From: Larix kaempferi
Lineage: Eukaryota; Streptophyta; Pinopsida; Pinales; Pinaceae
DNA length: 64,000 nt
NCBI GenBank assembly: GCA_027924585.1
Contig: BSBM01001446.1
Span: 1,240,001 to 1,304,000 of the forward strand
Reading direction: 5' to 3'
Part shown: piece after piece, positions 22,561 to 33,170 of the stretch
Layout: each line of letters opens with the position of its first letter
Numbering within the stretch: the first letter of the stretch is position 1
Position numbers and translations under genes: made by a program
The notes under the pieces: generated by a model
Database searches by the model: none
What the model saw: only the letters and a program-made list of their open reading frames with translations
Told to the model about the DNA's origin: nothing

Positions 22561-24059
22561 ACGTTGAATTTTGTGTTTGGTGAGTGAAAAGAGCTCTCTC
22601 TTCCCTCATCCCACATTTTTTATTTTTTGTATTTCAAATATATCTCAACGCAAAAGTGGATGCAGTCTATCCAAGTGCATCAATGCAAGTGCATCATGAT
22701 TAATGTCGAGTGTATCATCTACCCTTTCCTCTGGAATAACGCCATCTAGTATGTTCGTAACTATGCCAAAACGAGAAAGAAAAATGTAATACATTTGGGA
22801 CACCCAATTTTGCGTTGAGTGGGCCATTTTTAGTGTCCAACCAGTAAAATTTACAAAGGGGATGTCTAAGGAGTCAATCCACTCTACCAACCGATAAAAT
22901 TGCCTAAGGGGATGTCTAAGGGTTCATTCACACAAAGAGTGACTTATCCAAAAAGATGTCTAAGGGGATGTCTAAGGGATCAATCCACTTAATACCAATC
23001 AAAGATCATAGGGAATATCAAGGATTAGGCTTTTCCACAAGATCAAAGCCTCACTTTCACTATCTTGCATAATTAATGCTAAGAAGTATGGGCCCTCCAA
23101 CAAAAACAAGAAGGTTGGGGTATATATGGTTTCCAAACTCTATGTGTTGGAGGGTTCTTTATTTCCTCCACTGGCCTCTCTTTGATTTGGAAGCAATCCC
23201 ACAATGTCATCCCTTATGAAATGGACTAATAAGAGGAAGAAACAGGTAGCATCACAACTTATGCAAGCTCAAATGAAAGATTGGAGCAAGGTGCTTTTCA
23301 ATCTTAGCTAACGTAGCATAAACCTAGCTACACCTCCCCTTATGCTATGAACACTTCAAGAGGACAATTGGGCATCATGATGTTAAGTCAACTCAAGAAT
23401 GGTGAATGGAAGCAAGAGGCTTCTCAAACATTAGCAACATAACCTTAGCAATGTAACCTTGACACAAGAAAGCTTATGGAAATAGAATGAGGAGGATTTC
23501 ATTATATATTTTTATGGAGGTATAGTGGAGGGAAGTGGGGTTTGGGGTCAAATCTCAACCCATGCCTCACCCATGTATTTGCATTCAACTCAAGGATAGC
23601 CTTGTGCTTGCAATTCAATGAGGAGGCTTGTATGGTATGGGGTTTGCTTCACAAACCAAGATATTGAGCAACCGTGCCATTCAATGAGATGTAGACTTAC
23701 ATAAATCACACGATTAGATGCAACATGTGGCTATTAAATGAATATCGCATTGTTGTGTGCTTAATAAGGAGGAAGTTATGTGATTTCTTTAATGGCCAAA
23801 TTGAGGGTTGACATGGATTTTCATATTTAATTGTCCCAACCTCAATGGTTTTGAGTTTAATGGGTGCAGTTAATGTTGATATGTAATGGATTCGATGAAA
23901 GTCCCTTAGGTGTTGTAAGTAAATAAAAGTAATGTGATAACAAATCATGTGGGACATAGCATAACATCAAGCATTCAAAGATATTGAGTGAATATTTGTG
24001 ACTTCTCTAGCTTTTGTTATTTGACATTTAACAAGCCTTTAGAGTCAAGGCAGATGCCT
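22561..24059. other. Unassigned interior sequence with short direct repeats
   Basis: A 14-base phrase 'ggggatgtctaagg' recurs at about 22858, 22909 and 22962 and accompanies 'tcaatccact'. These look like local duplications. A minus-strand frame (22645-22890) has no recognised domain. Confidence 0.45.
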
Positions 24060-24904
24060 CTTGGAATGCTTGGGCAACATGTTATTGCAACCAAAAAAAC
24101 TGGTTACATTCCACTTGAATTCTTTTAGGCACGATATTGAATTATTTTACATGCTATTATGAGTTGCATGTGTTGGTACACTTTGTAAAGAGATGAAAAC
24201 AATACCTACTTAGAAAAGGGACTATCATCTATGGTGATCACAAGCCTCTCGGGTTCCATCCACATGCAAATCAAGAATGAGAATTGATGCCACACGAAGC
24301 ACATTACATATTTTTCAACAATTTAACATTGTGATTAAGTACCAAATTGACTATGTTTACACAATTTCAACAATTTGATTTCAACGCTTTTAGAGAAGGT
24401 TACATGCATTGCCTAAGATTCATACACATTTATGTAGTTTTGAAAAAATCAATGTGCACCCTATTGAATGAAGAGTTTCATGAATATCAATTGAAGGATC
24501 ATATTCTATACAAGTTTAGAATTATATGTGTGTCGATTAAAGATTGCACATTATAGTTGATGCAGAAGATGCACCATTCTAAAATATCATGACATTTTGG
24601 AGTAGGAAAGAGGACTTTCAATTTGAATAGGTATTTCTTATGGTTGAAGGTGGCACATATGGTAACAAATTTCAAAAGGAAATGCACTCGTTGTTGCATA
24701 TCTAATCCAACAAACTTGATATTGGCCAAGTACATTCCACTTCATGTCTCATACAAACCATGTGAGTTTGTTTCAATGGATTTCATTGAAGGTCCACTAA
24801 CATCCAACAAGAGCAATGTCCATCTTATGGTTGTTGTGGATCAGTCAACAAGTAACAAAATCTTATGTATTGATTTTAAATTAGAGTCGATTAATAATCA
24901 TTGA
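24060..24904 (+). pseudogene. Degenerate Ty3/gypsy RNase H-integrase fragment
   Basis: Readable blocks, in gypsy order, are GDHKPLGF (RNase H, near 24235), LKDHILYKFRIICV (linker, near 24500), the integrase zinc-finger segment NRYFLWLK with CTRCC, then CEFVSMDFIEG (first catalytic Asp context) and LMVVVDQ. The rest of integrase is missing and several stops and shifts separate the blocks. It differs in wording from both other gypsy families in the window, so it is a third gypsy lineage here. Confidence 0.85.
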
Positions 24905-25084
24905 ATCATTTCATTAATTTTCTATAATCCTTTGGAACATTTTGGAAATTTTACAAAACTTAAACATGAAAAACTGGATTCTCATATGTGATGATATATA
25001 ATGTCAAAAAATTGATGTCTAAAAAAATCTAACCTCATCATAAATCACTAAATATTAAGAGATAAAAAGGAATGATTATGTGAT

Positions 25085-25240
25085 TCCACTCTTGTGGGCA
25101 TTTATTTGAAGCCACAACCCTGTGATACTTGGAATGTGATATCATTCCATGGAAATGTTGGCAGGCCAACATTCCTATGGTACCATTCCAGGAATCACAG
25201 ACCTTCATTCTAGTATCACATTCTAGCACACACTAGAATA
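25085..25240. repeat. Imperfect foldback sequence
   Basis: A perfect inverted repeat AATGTTGGC-AG-GCCAACATT (25154-25173) forms the centre. The flanks on both sides remain partly complementary: 'ccatgg', 'gtgat..cattcc' and 'tagtatcacattc' recur inverted out to about 60 bases. This could be a MITE or a hairpin-forming transcript. No target duplication was identified. Confidence 0.5.
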
Positions 25241-26473
25241 CTTGATCTCAGCCCCAAAGGGTTGGCACGCCCCCAACTAGGGAATAAATCTGAAGAGGAT
25301 ACTGGGATCTACAAGGATCCATACATTGGCATAATAAACGGGGTACCTGGAGATGAAGATGAAGTGCTTCCCTTTCTTTGTCTCATGAAGATGGCATAAA
25401 TGAAGATCATGTCTGAATTTATGAACATCGAATATCATCAAACAAAGAAGTAGAAGAGAACAGAGAATCTATGAATAAAAAACCAATGGCCTAACTATCA
25501 GGTTATAGAGACGATGATGATCATCTTTAGTGGGATCATCTGTCCATCACATTGTGTGTGGGATTGGCTCCATTGGAATGAAAAAATTTGCACGGGTTTT
25601 TGATTTCGTGTTTTCAAATGTGATCCCTCGAGACATTTTGCATTCCTCACAAGCCATAGAGGCAAATGTTATGCTAGCCTAATTAATACTCTATCTTTTG
25701 ACATCAACCATGTTGTGGGCTATGAGAACCATACTTAGTGTGCCAAAACTTGAAATGACAACCATATATTGATCCCATGCCCTTTGGAGAGCTTGTTTAT
25801 TTTTTGACCTAAGTCCACACACAAGGACCATGAGTCATAAAGATAAATTAATTTATGGCCCAATCACATGGCTTTTCTAAAACAAGATTCTAGTGCTTGT
25901 GTACCATGCACACACATTATTTGAAATGGCCATGCAAGCCTACAAAGGGAATATTTAGCATGCATCCATTATATGGGTGCCATTACACCAAGGATTGTTA
26001 TTGATGCCCTACCATTGTATAAAAAGGAACCTAAATGTATGAGGTCCTAAAAGAGGATTTATGGCTGATGGACCATGCAAGTGCCTCAAAACTACTGTAG
26101 GACTTGTAAAGGGAATCTTTGAACTATAGGTGTCATACGGGTGCCACTACAGGGTTTTGTATATCAGGGATGGTTATGAATGGCTAGGAAATGCCAATAC
26201 ATGCTATAGTTCATTGCACGAATGAATAGTTATGAATGGTTGATCTTGTTATTTGTTTGCTTATGCCAATTTTTTTATTGCCTTTCCAGTTTTATAGTAC
26301 AAGCATGGGTGACAACAAACTATGTAAAGGAGTGCCCTAGCCTCATAAAAATATGCAAAAAAATTCTAGAACTGAATGTTGAGCAAGCTCAGGTATACAA
26401 TTGCATTCAAACAAGAAAAGGATAAAACCCTCAAGTAGATAGTAGAGAATGACAAGAAATTCAAGAACCTTAC
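25241..26473. other. Unassigned sequence with diffuse repeat family
   Basis: From about 25560 to 26220 the phrases 'gatggaccatgca', 'ggatggttatNgatg', 'gtgccactacagggttttgtatat' and 'cctaaaagagg' recur. The same phrases fill 36770-37700 near the other end of the CACTA candidate. They look like an old internal repeat of about 230 bases. No gene is recognised. Confidence 0.45.
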
Positions 26474-26777
26474 CAAAGATATTGATGCCTAATCTCACAT
26501 ATATCAGTCTAAAGAAGCCATCAACAAACTGAATAAACCACCATGTGATGTAGAAAATTATTGCAACCGGAAATAGAACCACACTGCTCCACATATCAAG
26601 CTCATATAAACAACTAGATTACACTACCAATATAAATGAGCACAAAACAAGGCCCTGTTATAAGAAACAAAATTTCCACAAAGAAATAATAAATGATAGA
26701 AATCATTTATGTGCAATGCACCAGATAAGAGAACAGTGTTCTTACCATCCACTCATGAACTTTTTTGAAACCCAAAT
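26474..26777 (-). pseudogene. COV1-like (DUF502) gene fragment, two exons with intact splice sites
   Basis: Read on the minus strand, exon A is 26777-26746 (32 bp, acceptor TTCAG, donor GTAAGA) and exon B is 26583-26474 (110 bp, acceptor GCAG, donor GTAAGG). Their phases join and give SKKFMSGCVVLFPVAII, then YITWWFIQFVDGFF and YVRLGINIFG. This is the first transmembrane region of the CONTINUOUS VASCULAR RING/LIKE-COV family, plant membrane proteins linked to vascular patterning and vacuolar trafficking. The remaining exons (N-terminus, and the part after DIFGLGF) were not found nearby, so it is a fragment. Intact splice sites indicate capture at the genomic DNA level rather than through mRNA. 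Confidence 0.85.
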
Positions 26778-27426
26778 CTGAAGGACAACATAAAAAGCCT
26801 GGTCAATTTGACACCACCCATTAATTAAGAGTGGATATAAAATAAGGTGCAAGTGCAATAAAGATGCCAGAAACTGGTGAGCCTTAGTGCTGAACAAAAG
26901 AGAGATGTCAAGGCCAGTTGGAGCTAAAGCTGGCTGCTAAGGATGAGTGATGGGACTACAATACAAGCACATCATTGGAGTCCTCAATAACTATGAAAGG
27001 GAAAATGCATTGGCAGATGATATCCTCCATGGAGTGCTTGGGACTAAGAGGCCCTGGCTACATAATCCTAGGGGGGCTCAAGAGTGAGAGCTCTAGACTT
27101 GATACCACTAGGTTCATGATTGATTTTCTTTAGTCTCTCTTGGTGGTAGGAGGCACCAAGCCACATGATGACCCTCCATCCATGGAAGCGGACTGCCATA
27201 TCTGTGAGGAAATGGGCTTCCTCTCACTTAGCTAATAGACATCTCTCATAAAACACATGTAGCAGTCGATGAAGACAACCACAACGAAAATTCCTAACCC
27301 ACGTTCTCAAAAACTGCAATAAAGTGATGAGCCTAAAATCAATCACCTAAAGAAATCAACAGAATTATACAATGAATATAATTGAATCACAAATCAATTA
27401 TCTAATATTCAAGACCAAAAGTTGAT
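26778..27426. other. Spacer with possible coding scraps
   Basis: Near 26955-27085 a plus-strand frame reads YKHIIGVLNNYERENALADD and ILHGVLGTKRPWL, which looks protein-like, but I recognise no family and the frame is short. Confidence 0.35.
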
Positions 27427-27804
27427 TTACAGTCTCAGGAGCAATCTTTTAAGGTCAACTTGAAGAACCACTGAAAGCCAGTTGGCAGAAGTTGGGGAAT
27501 TTATCCATCCTGGCACAAGGCCCTTCACAGGAAGAGATTTTTTCTTGAGGTCTTGCAAACTTTGTGCCACACTACATTGATCATCCATTTTAATTTGTGG
27601 AGGAAAAATTTCTGAATCTTTGGGAGCCATTAGGGCATACAAATCCTTGAAACTCATCATATGGGGATGTTGAACATGTAACACGTTCACAATCTTCTTT
27701 TCACAGTGGAAGTCACATCTACAAAATTCAAATGTTACATTCTCAGTGATCCAATTTCCCAGGTGTAGGCTCAGGGGACAAACAAGGAATTCAGGGGAAT
27801 CCAA
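27427..27804 (-). pseudogene. Unidentified minus-strand ORF of 125 codons
   Basis: The longest uninterrupted frame in the 14-29 kb interior. Composition is protein-like: HCEKKIVNVLHVQHPHMM, SFKDLYALMAPKDSEIFPP and VKGLVPGWINSPTSANWL. It lies on the same strand as the COV1-like, PPR and VPS4 fragments. The ATG at 27804 may be internal to an exon, since no promoter context is visible. The stop at 27427 may be a true terminus. I cannot assign a family; the terminal exon of a captured host gene is the likeliest explanation. Confidence 0.45.
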
Positions 27805-29232
27805 AGGTTATGGAGGGGGAAATGTTTTTTGCAGATAAGTGTGAATACTGTGTTATATGTGGTGGCATATACCATGTTTGCAATGGTGATTCTAGCGGTG
27901 TATATTCTTATAGATTGAGATATTCCATTTTTTGAGTCCATAATAACAACTATTTTTATTATGTTTAACATAGCGAGCATTTAATGTGATTCCTTATGTT
28001 TTCCTTACTCTAAACTGAGTAAACTTCTCAGATATTTGAATATAGAGGCTACCAGAAAAGCTTTCAATATTCTATACTCTAAATCCATATTCATTGATGT
28101 CTGTTGTACAAATCATAATGCAATGAAAATTTGGTTGTCTTTTTCTTTATTTCAATTCAATATACATGAGGTTTGTTGTTTCTTGTGCCCAGGAAGGTAT
28201 AGGATGCCCATAATTGTCCTCAGAACTACCCATAATTCATATTCATCGTTGTGTTAGGTTAAACAAAGCTACAAACACACCCAAAACTTGCCTAAAACAG
28301 GCCTAGACTTGGATTTTAGGCTCCCTTGTTGTCGCAATGCACCCATAAATCTCCAAAACAGTACCCAGATCTGTTCCATAGCCTTCTTTTAAAATGAAAA
28401 GTGCCCAGAACTGTTGTACAGGCTTCCAAAGTTACTCATAATTTAACTAGAGCTAAAAAGATAGAGAGCAAGAGATGGTTTGTTGGATGTTGAGTTTGGG
28501 AATGCTAGGCATTCAAATTTTGTTGTAAACATGTGTTTCTTTTGAGGAAGATTCATAATATTGCTGAAATTATCATAATTTTTTATTGTTCTTAGATTGT
28601 TTAAATTATAGTCAATTTTTCCATATTTGAGGTCCACCATATTGAATGTATCTATTGAAAGTTATGAATATGATAATAGGATATGAGAAATAACACCTAG
28701 CTTGACACCGAGAACCTAAAGAACTAGCTAAGGCAGTTGGACACACATATTATTGGTTGAGATTGGTGCCCCTACATTAATGACCCAGGTTCAAACCCTA
28801 GAGGAATGGCCCAGGTTCAAACCCCAGAGGAAGAGAAATGTTCATATTTTTCCAAGTTTCAAATGCAGCATTCATACAAAACCAAACAATGAAACAAATA
28901 CACCCATCTAAAAAACACATCAATATCAATATTTGTAAATAAGCCACCCAATTGTAATAGATATCAATATAGAAAAATAAATTAAAAGAACCTAAATTGC
29001 ACATCGATGATTTGCCTCAGAGAAGACGCTATACAAATAAATTTGAAATTTTTACTAGCCTGAATGAAAAGGAATAAAGGACCCATTTGTAAAAATTGGC
29101 AATGAAACTCCCATTTGTGAAAGTTTGTAAAACTAAATATTATGCTTATAACTTCATTCAGCTTTTAAATACCATGAAACACTTGAATATGAAAAATGAG
29201 AAGATCACAACTGAAAATATAAAAATAAAAAC
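27805..29232. other. Unassigned interior sequence
   Basis: AT-rich, with short frames only. A small direct duplication 'ggcccaggttcaaacccYagaggaa' occurs at about 28781-28830. Confidence 0.45.
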
Positions 29233-29529
29233 CTTCCTGTGAAGAACTGGGGGAACTTGATAGGTAGGATGAAAGGTTTCTGCAAGGCCTGATTGGCACT
29301 CTCCAGGCCTGCCACGTTAGTCCACTTGGCGTTGGGTTTCTCCCGAATTATGGCCGAAGTGAGCCCTGATTAGAGCATCGCCTGCTCCGGATCCTCTCCA
29401 TCCCCATCTCCACTCCCTTTGGCTCCCAGCTTTGATTTGGGTTTGGTGGCCATGGAGGCATCCCAGTTGGCAGTGGGCCTCGAACTCAACCCCTTGTAAT
29501 CATGCCCTACTTGTAATCTAAGGATTCTT
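29233..29529 (-). pseudogene. VPS4/SKD1 AAA-ATPase exon fragment
   Basis: The minus strand reads ATKPKSKLG, GDGDGEDPEQ, a stop (TTA on the plus strand at 29370-29372), SAIIREKP, VAGLESANQAL and LPIKFPQFFTG, then a donor AGGAAG|GTTTTT at 29233/29232. This is the linker between the MIT domain and the ATPase domain of VPS4/SKD1, the ATPase that disassembles ESCRT-III on endosomes. The Walker A exon that should follow is not found downstream. Upstream the exon runs into the LTR element inserted at 29530, and I see no continuation beyond 36749. The in-frame stop and missing exons make it a captured or decayed fragment. Confidence 0.85.
29525..29529. repeat. Target-site duplication, left (TTCTT)
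   Basis: Identical to 36749-36753. Confidence 0.95.
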
Positions 29530-30133
29530 TGTTAAAATTCAAGATGCTAAGACAGAAAATAGCAGCATTACATTCCATTTCACAATAATAGCATATACAG
29601 GATCACTGAAGAAACAACAAGCACAGCATAAACACAAGAGACAGAGATTTATCCTGGGAAACCCTCATGGGGTAGAAAACCCAGCAAAGCTTCCTCAATA
29701 TAGATGACCAGCAATATACAAAGATGAAACCCTGAGACATGATCTCCTCCTCCACAATAGCAGACCTCTCCTCCACAAGTGCGCTATACTCAAGTGAGTG
29801 AATGTGTATAATGAGGAACACACCTCCTCTATTTATACACTACTCTGATATGTATTTTACACAAGTACATGTAGGCTCGTATTTAACCATTAGGTTAAAT
29901 ACCCCATTATAACTGACTGGGCCGACCCCTCTAGGGTGGTCTAATAACCCTTTGACCCACATAACACATACAGGGCCGACCCCCACTAGGGAAGTCTAAT
30001 AACCCAAGTTACCACATTCCGACGGAGGAATAAACATCTCCGGATATACAATAAGATCTTCACGGAGGAATGAATCATCTCCGGAATAATAAAGTACAAA
30101 TATAATATTCTTTGAAGTTACAATATCTCAACA
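29530..30133 (-). repeat. 3' LTR (minus orientation) of non-autonomous element
   Basis: 604 bp, plus-strand ends TGTTAAAATTC and CTCAACA. I find no difference from the partner at 36145-36748. An antisense-looking 72-codon frame present in both LTRs is not a gene. Confidence 0.97.
29829..29837 (-). promoter_or_regulatory. TATA box in left LTR
   Basis: CTATTTATA on the plus strand is TATAAATAG on the minus strand, the strand of the element. The identical copy in the 5' LTR (36444-36452) would drive transcription of the element. Confidence 0.75.
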
Positions 30134-30146
30134 CTCCCCCTTAACG
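30134..30146 (-). other. Polypurine tract of non-autonomous element
   Basis: The minus strand reads CGTTAAGGGGGAG directly before the TGTTGAG start of the LTR, the expected plus-strand priming site. Confidence 0.85.
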
Positions 30147-30365
30147 AGAAGGATATTATAACAGCATCTGCACGAGCAAGGAGTCATCAACATCATACAT
30201 GATACATCTATAAATCATTGGAAGCTTTCTCAACATCATCAGTAACTCAACCAGTTACTGGAATATCTTCAATACTGGAACATCAACATCTTCAATACTG
30301 AGTCTTTATCTTCTGCAGCACTCAAACAGCTACAGCAACATCAATATCTGAATCCTCACGATTGT

Positions 30366-30630
30366 CAGCATCGCCATCACACTATCATCAGCATCGTCAT
30401 CACATGATCAACAACATCGTCATCTCACTATCATCAACATCATCATCACACGATCATCAACATCGTCATCTCACGATCATCAGCATCGTCATCACACGAT
30501 CATCAGCATCGTCATCTCACGATCATCAGCATCATCATAATACGATCATCAACATCGTCATCTCACGATCATCAGCATCGTCATCACACGATCATTAGCA
30601 TCGTCATCTTACGATCATCAGCATTGTCAT
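30366..30630. repeat. Array A, 23-bp tandem repeat
   Basis: About eleven copies of a unit 'cagcatcgtcatcacacgat..', 23 bp, with variants (cac/ctc, agc/aac). Three units make 69 bp, which gives chance open frames. Confidence 0.9.
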
Positions 30631-30635
30631 ATCAT

Positions 30636-31032
30636 CTCGATCTACAGCATCTGGATCATCTCGATCTACAGCATCTGGATCATCACGATCTACAACATCT
30701 GGATCATCTCGATCTACAGCATCTGGATCATCTCGATCTATAACATCTGGATCATCTCGATCTACAGCATCTGGATCATCTCATCTACAGCATCTGGATC
30801 ATCTCGATCTACAGCATCTGGATCATCTCGATCTACAGCATCTGGATCATCTCGATCTACAGCATCTGGATCATCACGATCTACAGCATCTGGATCATCT
30901 CGATCTACAACATCTGGATCATCTCGATCTACAGCATCTGGATCATCTCGATCTACAGCATCTGGATCATCTCGATCTACAACATCTGGATCATCTCGAT
31001 CTACAGCGTCTGGATCATCTCGATCTACAACA
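30636..31032. repeat. Array B, 24-bp tandem repeat
   Basis: About sixteen copies of a 24-bp unit (gatctacagcatctggatca plus four bases), very homogeneous, with one copy shortened near 30780. Because 24 is a multiple of three, it yields an 8-residue-repeat open frame on the minus strand that I do not regard as a gene. Confidence 0.95.
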
Positions 31033-31069
31033 TAAGTATCCTCAACCATACAAGTACATTAATCAATAC

Positions 31070-31290
31070 ATGTATCATCAAAAGTATGTATTCTCACCAA
31101 TACATCTATCATCAAAACATGTATTCTTACTAATACATATATCATCAAAAGCATGTATTCTCACTAATACATCTATCATCAAAAGCATGTATTCTCACTA
31201 ATACATCTATCATCAAAAGCATGTATTCTCACTAATACATCTATCATCAAAAGCATGTATTCTCACTAATACATCTATCAATACAAGTAT
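31070..31290. repeat. Array C, 34-bp tandem repeat
   Basis: Five to six copies of a 34-bp unit starting 'atgtattctcactaatacat', more diverged at both edges. Confidence 0.92.
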
Positions 31291-31339
31291 CCACACTGAT
31301 ACAAGTATACACAACAGCAGCATACCCTGCAACACACAT

Positions 31340-32040
31340 GATCCAATTACGGGATGGTCAATCCCTCTCACTTTAGGACATAGGTCCAAGGATGATACAA
31401 TCCTGATCCACTTATGGGATGATCAATCCCTCTCAATTTAATACATCTCTCATGTCTATGGATGATGCAATCCAGATCAACTTACAGGATGATCAATCCT
31501 TATCCTTTTAAGACACCTCACCATGTCTAAGGATGATGCAATCCCGAATCAACTTACAGGATGATTAGTCCTTATCACTTTAAGACACCTTACCATGTCT
31601 AGGGACGATGCAATCCCAATCTACTTACAAGATGATTAGTCCTTATCACTTTAAGACACCTCACCATGTCTAGGGATGATGCAATCCCAATCTACTTACA
31701 GGATGATTAGTCCTTATCACTTTAAGACACCTCACCATGTCTAGGGACGATGCAATCCCAATCTACTTACAGGATGATTAGTCCTTATTACTTTAAGACA
31801 CCTCACCATGTCTAGGGACGATGCAATCCCAATCTACTTACAGGATGATTAGTCCTTATCACTTTAAGACACTTCACCATGTCTAGGGACGATGCAATCC
31901 CAATCTACTTACAGGAGGATTAGTCCTTATCACTTTAAGACACCTCACCATGTCTAGGGACGATGCAATCCCAATCTACTTACAGGATGATTAGTCCTTA
32001 TCACTTTAAGACAAGTCTCATGTCTAGGGACGATGCAATC
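31340..32040. repeat. Array D, 71-bp tandem repeat
   Basis: About ten units with exact 71-bp spacing (cores at 31464, 31535, 31606, 31677, 31748, 31819, 31890, 31961, 32032). Each has a core 'gggaYgatgcaatccc'. The left units are more diverged. Confidence 0.95.
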
Positions 32041-32044
32041 CCAT

Positions 32045-32620
32045 CACGTACATTTTGAACCCAGTTCATGGACGATGTAGTCCTCACGTACATTTTGAAC
32101 CCAGTTCATGGACGATGCAGTCCTCACGTACATTTTGAACCCAGTTCATGGACGATGCAGTCCTCACGTACATTTTGAACCCAGTTCATGGACGATGCAG
32201 TCCTCACGTACATTTTGAACCCAGTTCATGGACGATGCAGTCCTCACGTACATTTTGAACCCAGTTCATGGACGATGCAGTCCTCACGTACATTTTGAAC
32301 CCAGTTCATGGACGATGCAGTCCTCACGTACATTTTGAACCCAGTTCATGGACGATGCAGTCCTCACGTACATTTTGAACCCAGTTCATGGACGATGCAG
32401 TCCTCACGTACATTTTGAACCCAGTTCATGGACGATGCAGTCCTCACGTACATTTTGAACCCAGTTCATGGACGATGCAGTCCTCACGTACATTTTGAAC
32501 CCAGTTCATGGACGATGCAGTCCTCACGTACATTTTGAACCCAGTTCATGGACGATGCAGTCCTCACATACATTTTGAACCCAGTTCATGGACGATGCAT
32601 TCCTCACGTACATTTTGAAC
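32045..32620. repeat. Array E, 40-bp tandem repeat
   Basis: Fourteen full 40-bp units plus a partial one, almost identical, each with the core 'ggacgatgcagtcc'. It is the most homogeneous array, so it amplified most recently or is kept uniform. Confidence 0.97.
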
Positions 32621-32624
32621 TAGT

Positions 32625-33170
32625 GGTTTCGGGATGATGCAATCCCCATCACTTTATTCTCGAAGACCATACGTCTACGGATCAATTCAGGGACCAAGGT
32701 CCGGGGATGATACAATCCCCACTTCTCGGAGACCTTATGTCTACGACTCTCTTTAGGACTGAAAGTCCAGGGATGATCCAATCCCCTCAACTGTCCACTA
32801 AGGACTTCATTCTCGGAGACCTCACGTCTACGGCTCTCTTTAGGACTGAAAGTCCAGGGATGATCCAATCCCTTCAACTGTCCACTAAGGACTTCATTCT
32901 CGGAGACCTCACGTCTACGGCTCTCTTTAGGACTGAAAGTCCAGGGATGATCCAATCCCCTTAACTGTCCACTAAGGACTTCATTCTCGGAGACCTTACG
33001 TCTACGGCTCTCTTTAGGACTGAAAGTCCAGGGATGATCCAATCCCCTTAACTGTCCACTAAGGACTTCATTCTCGGAGACCTTACGTCTACGGCTCTCT
33101 TTAGGACTGAAAGTCCAGGGATGATCCAATCCCTTTTCTTTCTCGGAGACACCTGTCTACGGCTCACTTT
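32625..33170. repeat. Array F, 87-bp tandem repeat
   Basis: Units start at 32811, 32898, 32985 and 33072 with diverged ones on both sides. Each has the core 'gggatgatccaatccc' and the phrase 'tctcggagacc'. The 87-bp period leaves a long minus-strand frame of 29-residue repeats, which I treat as a by-product. Confidence 0.95.

Noticed and set aside
29603-29821. 72-codon frame found identically at 36218-36436
   Set aside because: Both copies lie within the duplicated LTR and contain the TATA region; this is LTR sequence, not a gene.
30762-31049. Open frame of 8-residue repeats on the minus strand in array B
   Set aside because: The 24-bp period is a multiple of three, so any stop-free unit gives an endless frame. 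One copy with a length change breaks it, and no start context or conserved domain exists.
32620-33129. 169-codon frame with 29-residue repeats on the minus strand in array F
   Set aside because: It is a by-product of an 87-bp period. The protein resembles nothing known and the frame ends where the array decays.
30366-33170. Possible CRISPR-like array
   Set aside because: The arrays are contiguous tandem repeats without unique spacers, lie inside an LTR element and sit in a plant genome.
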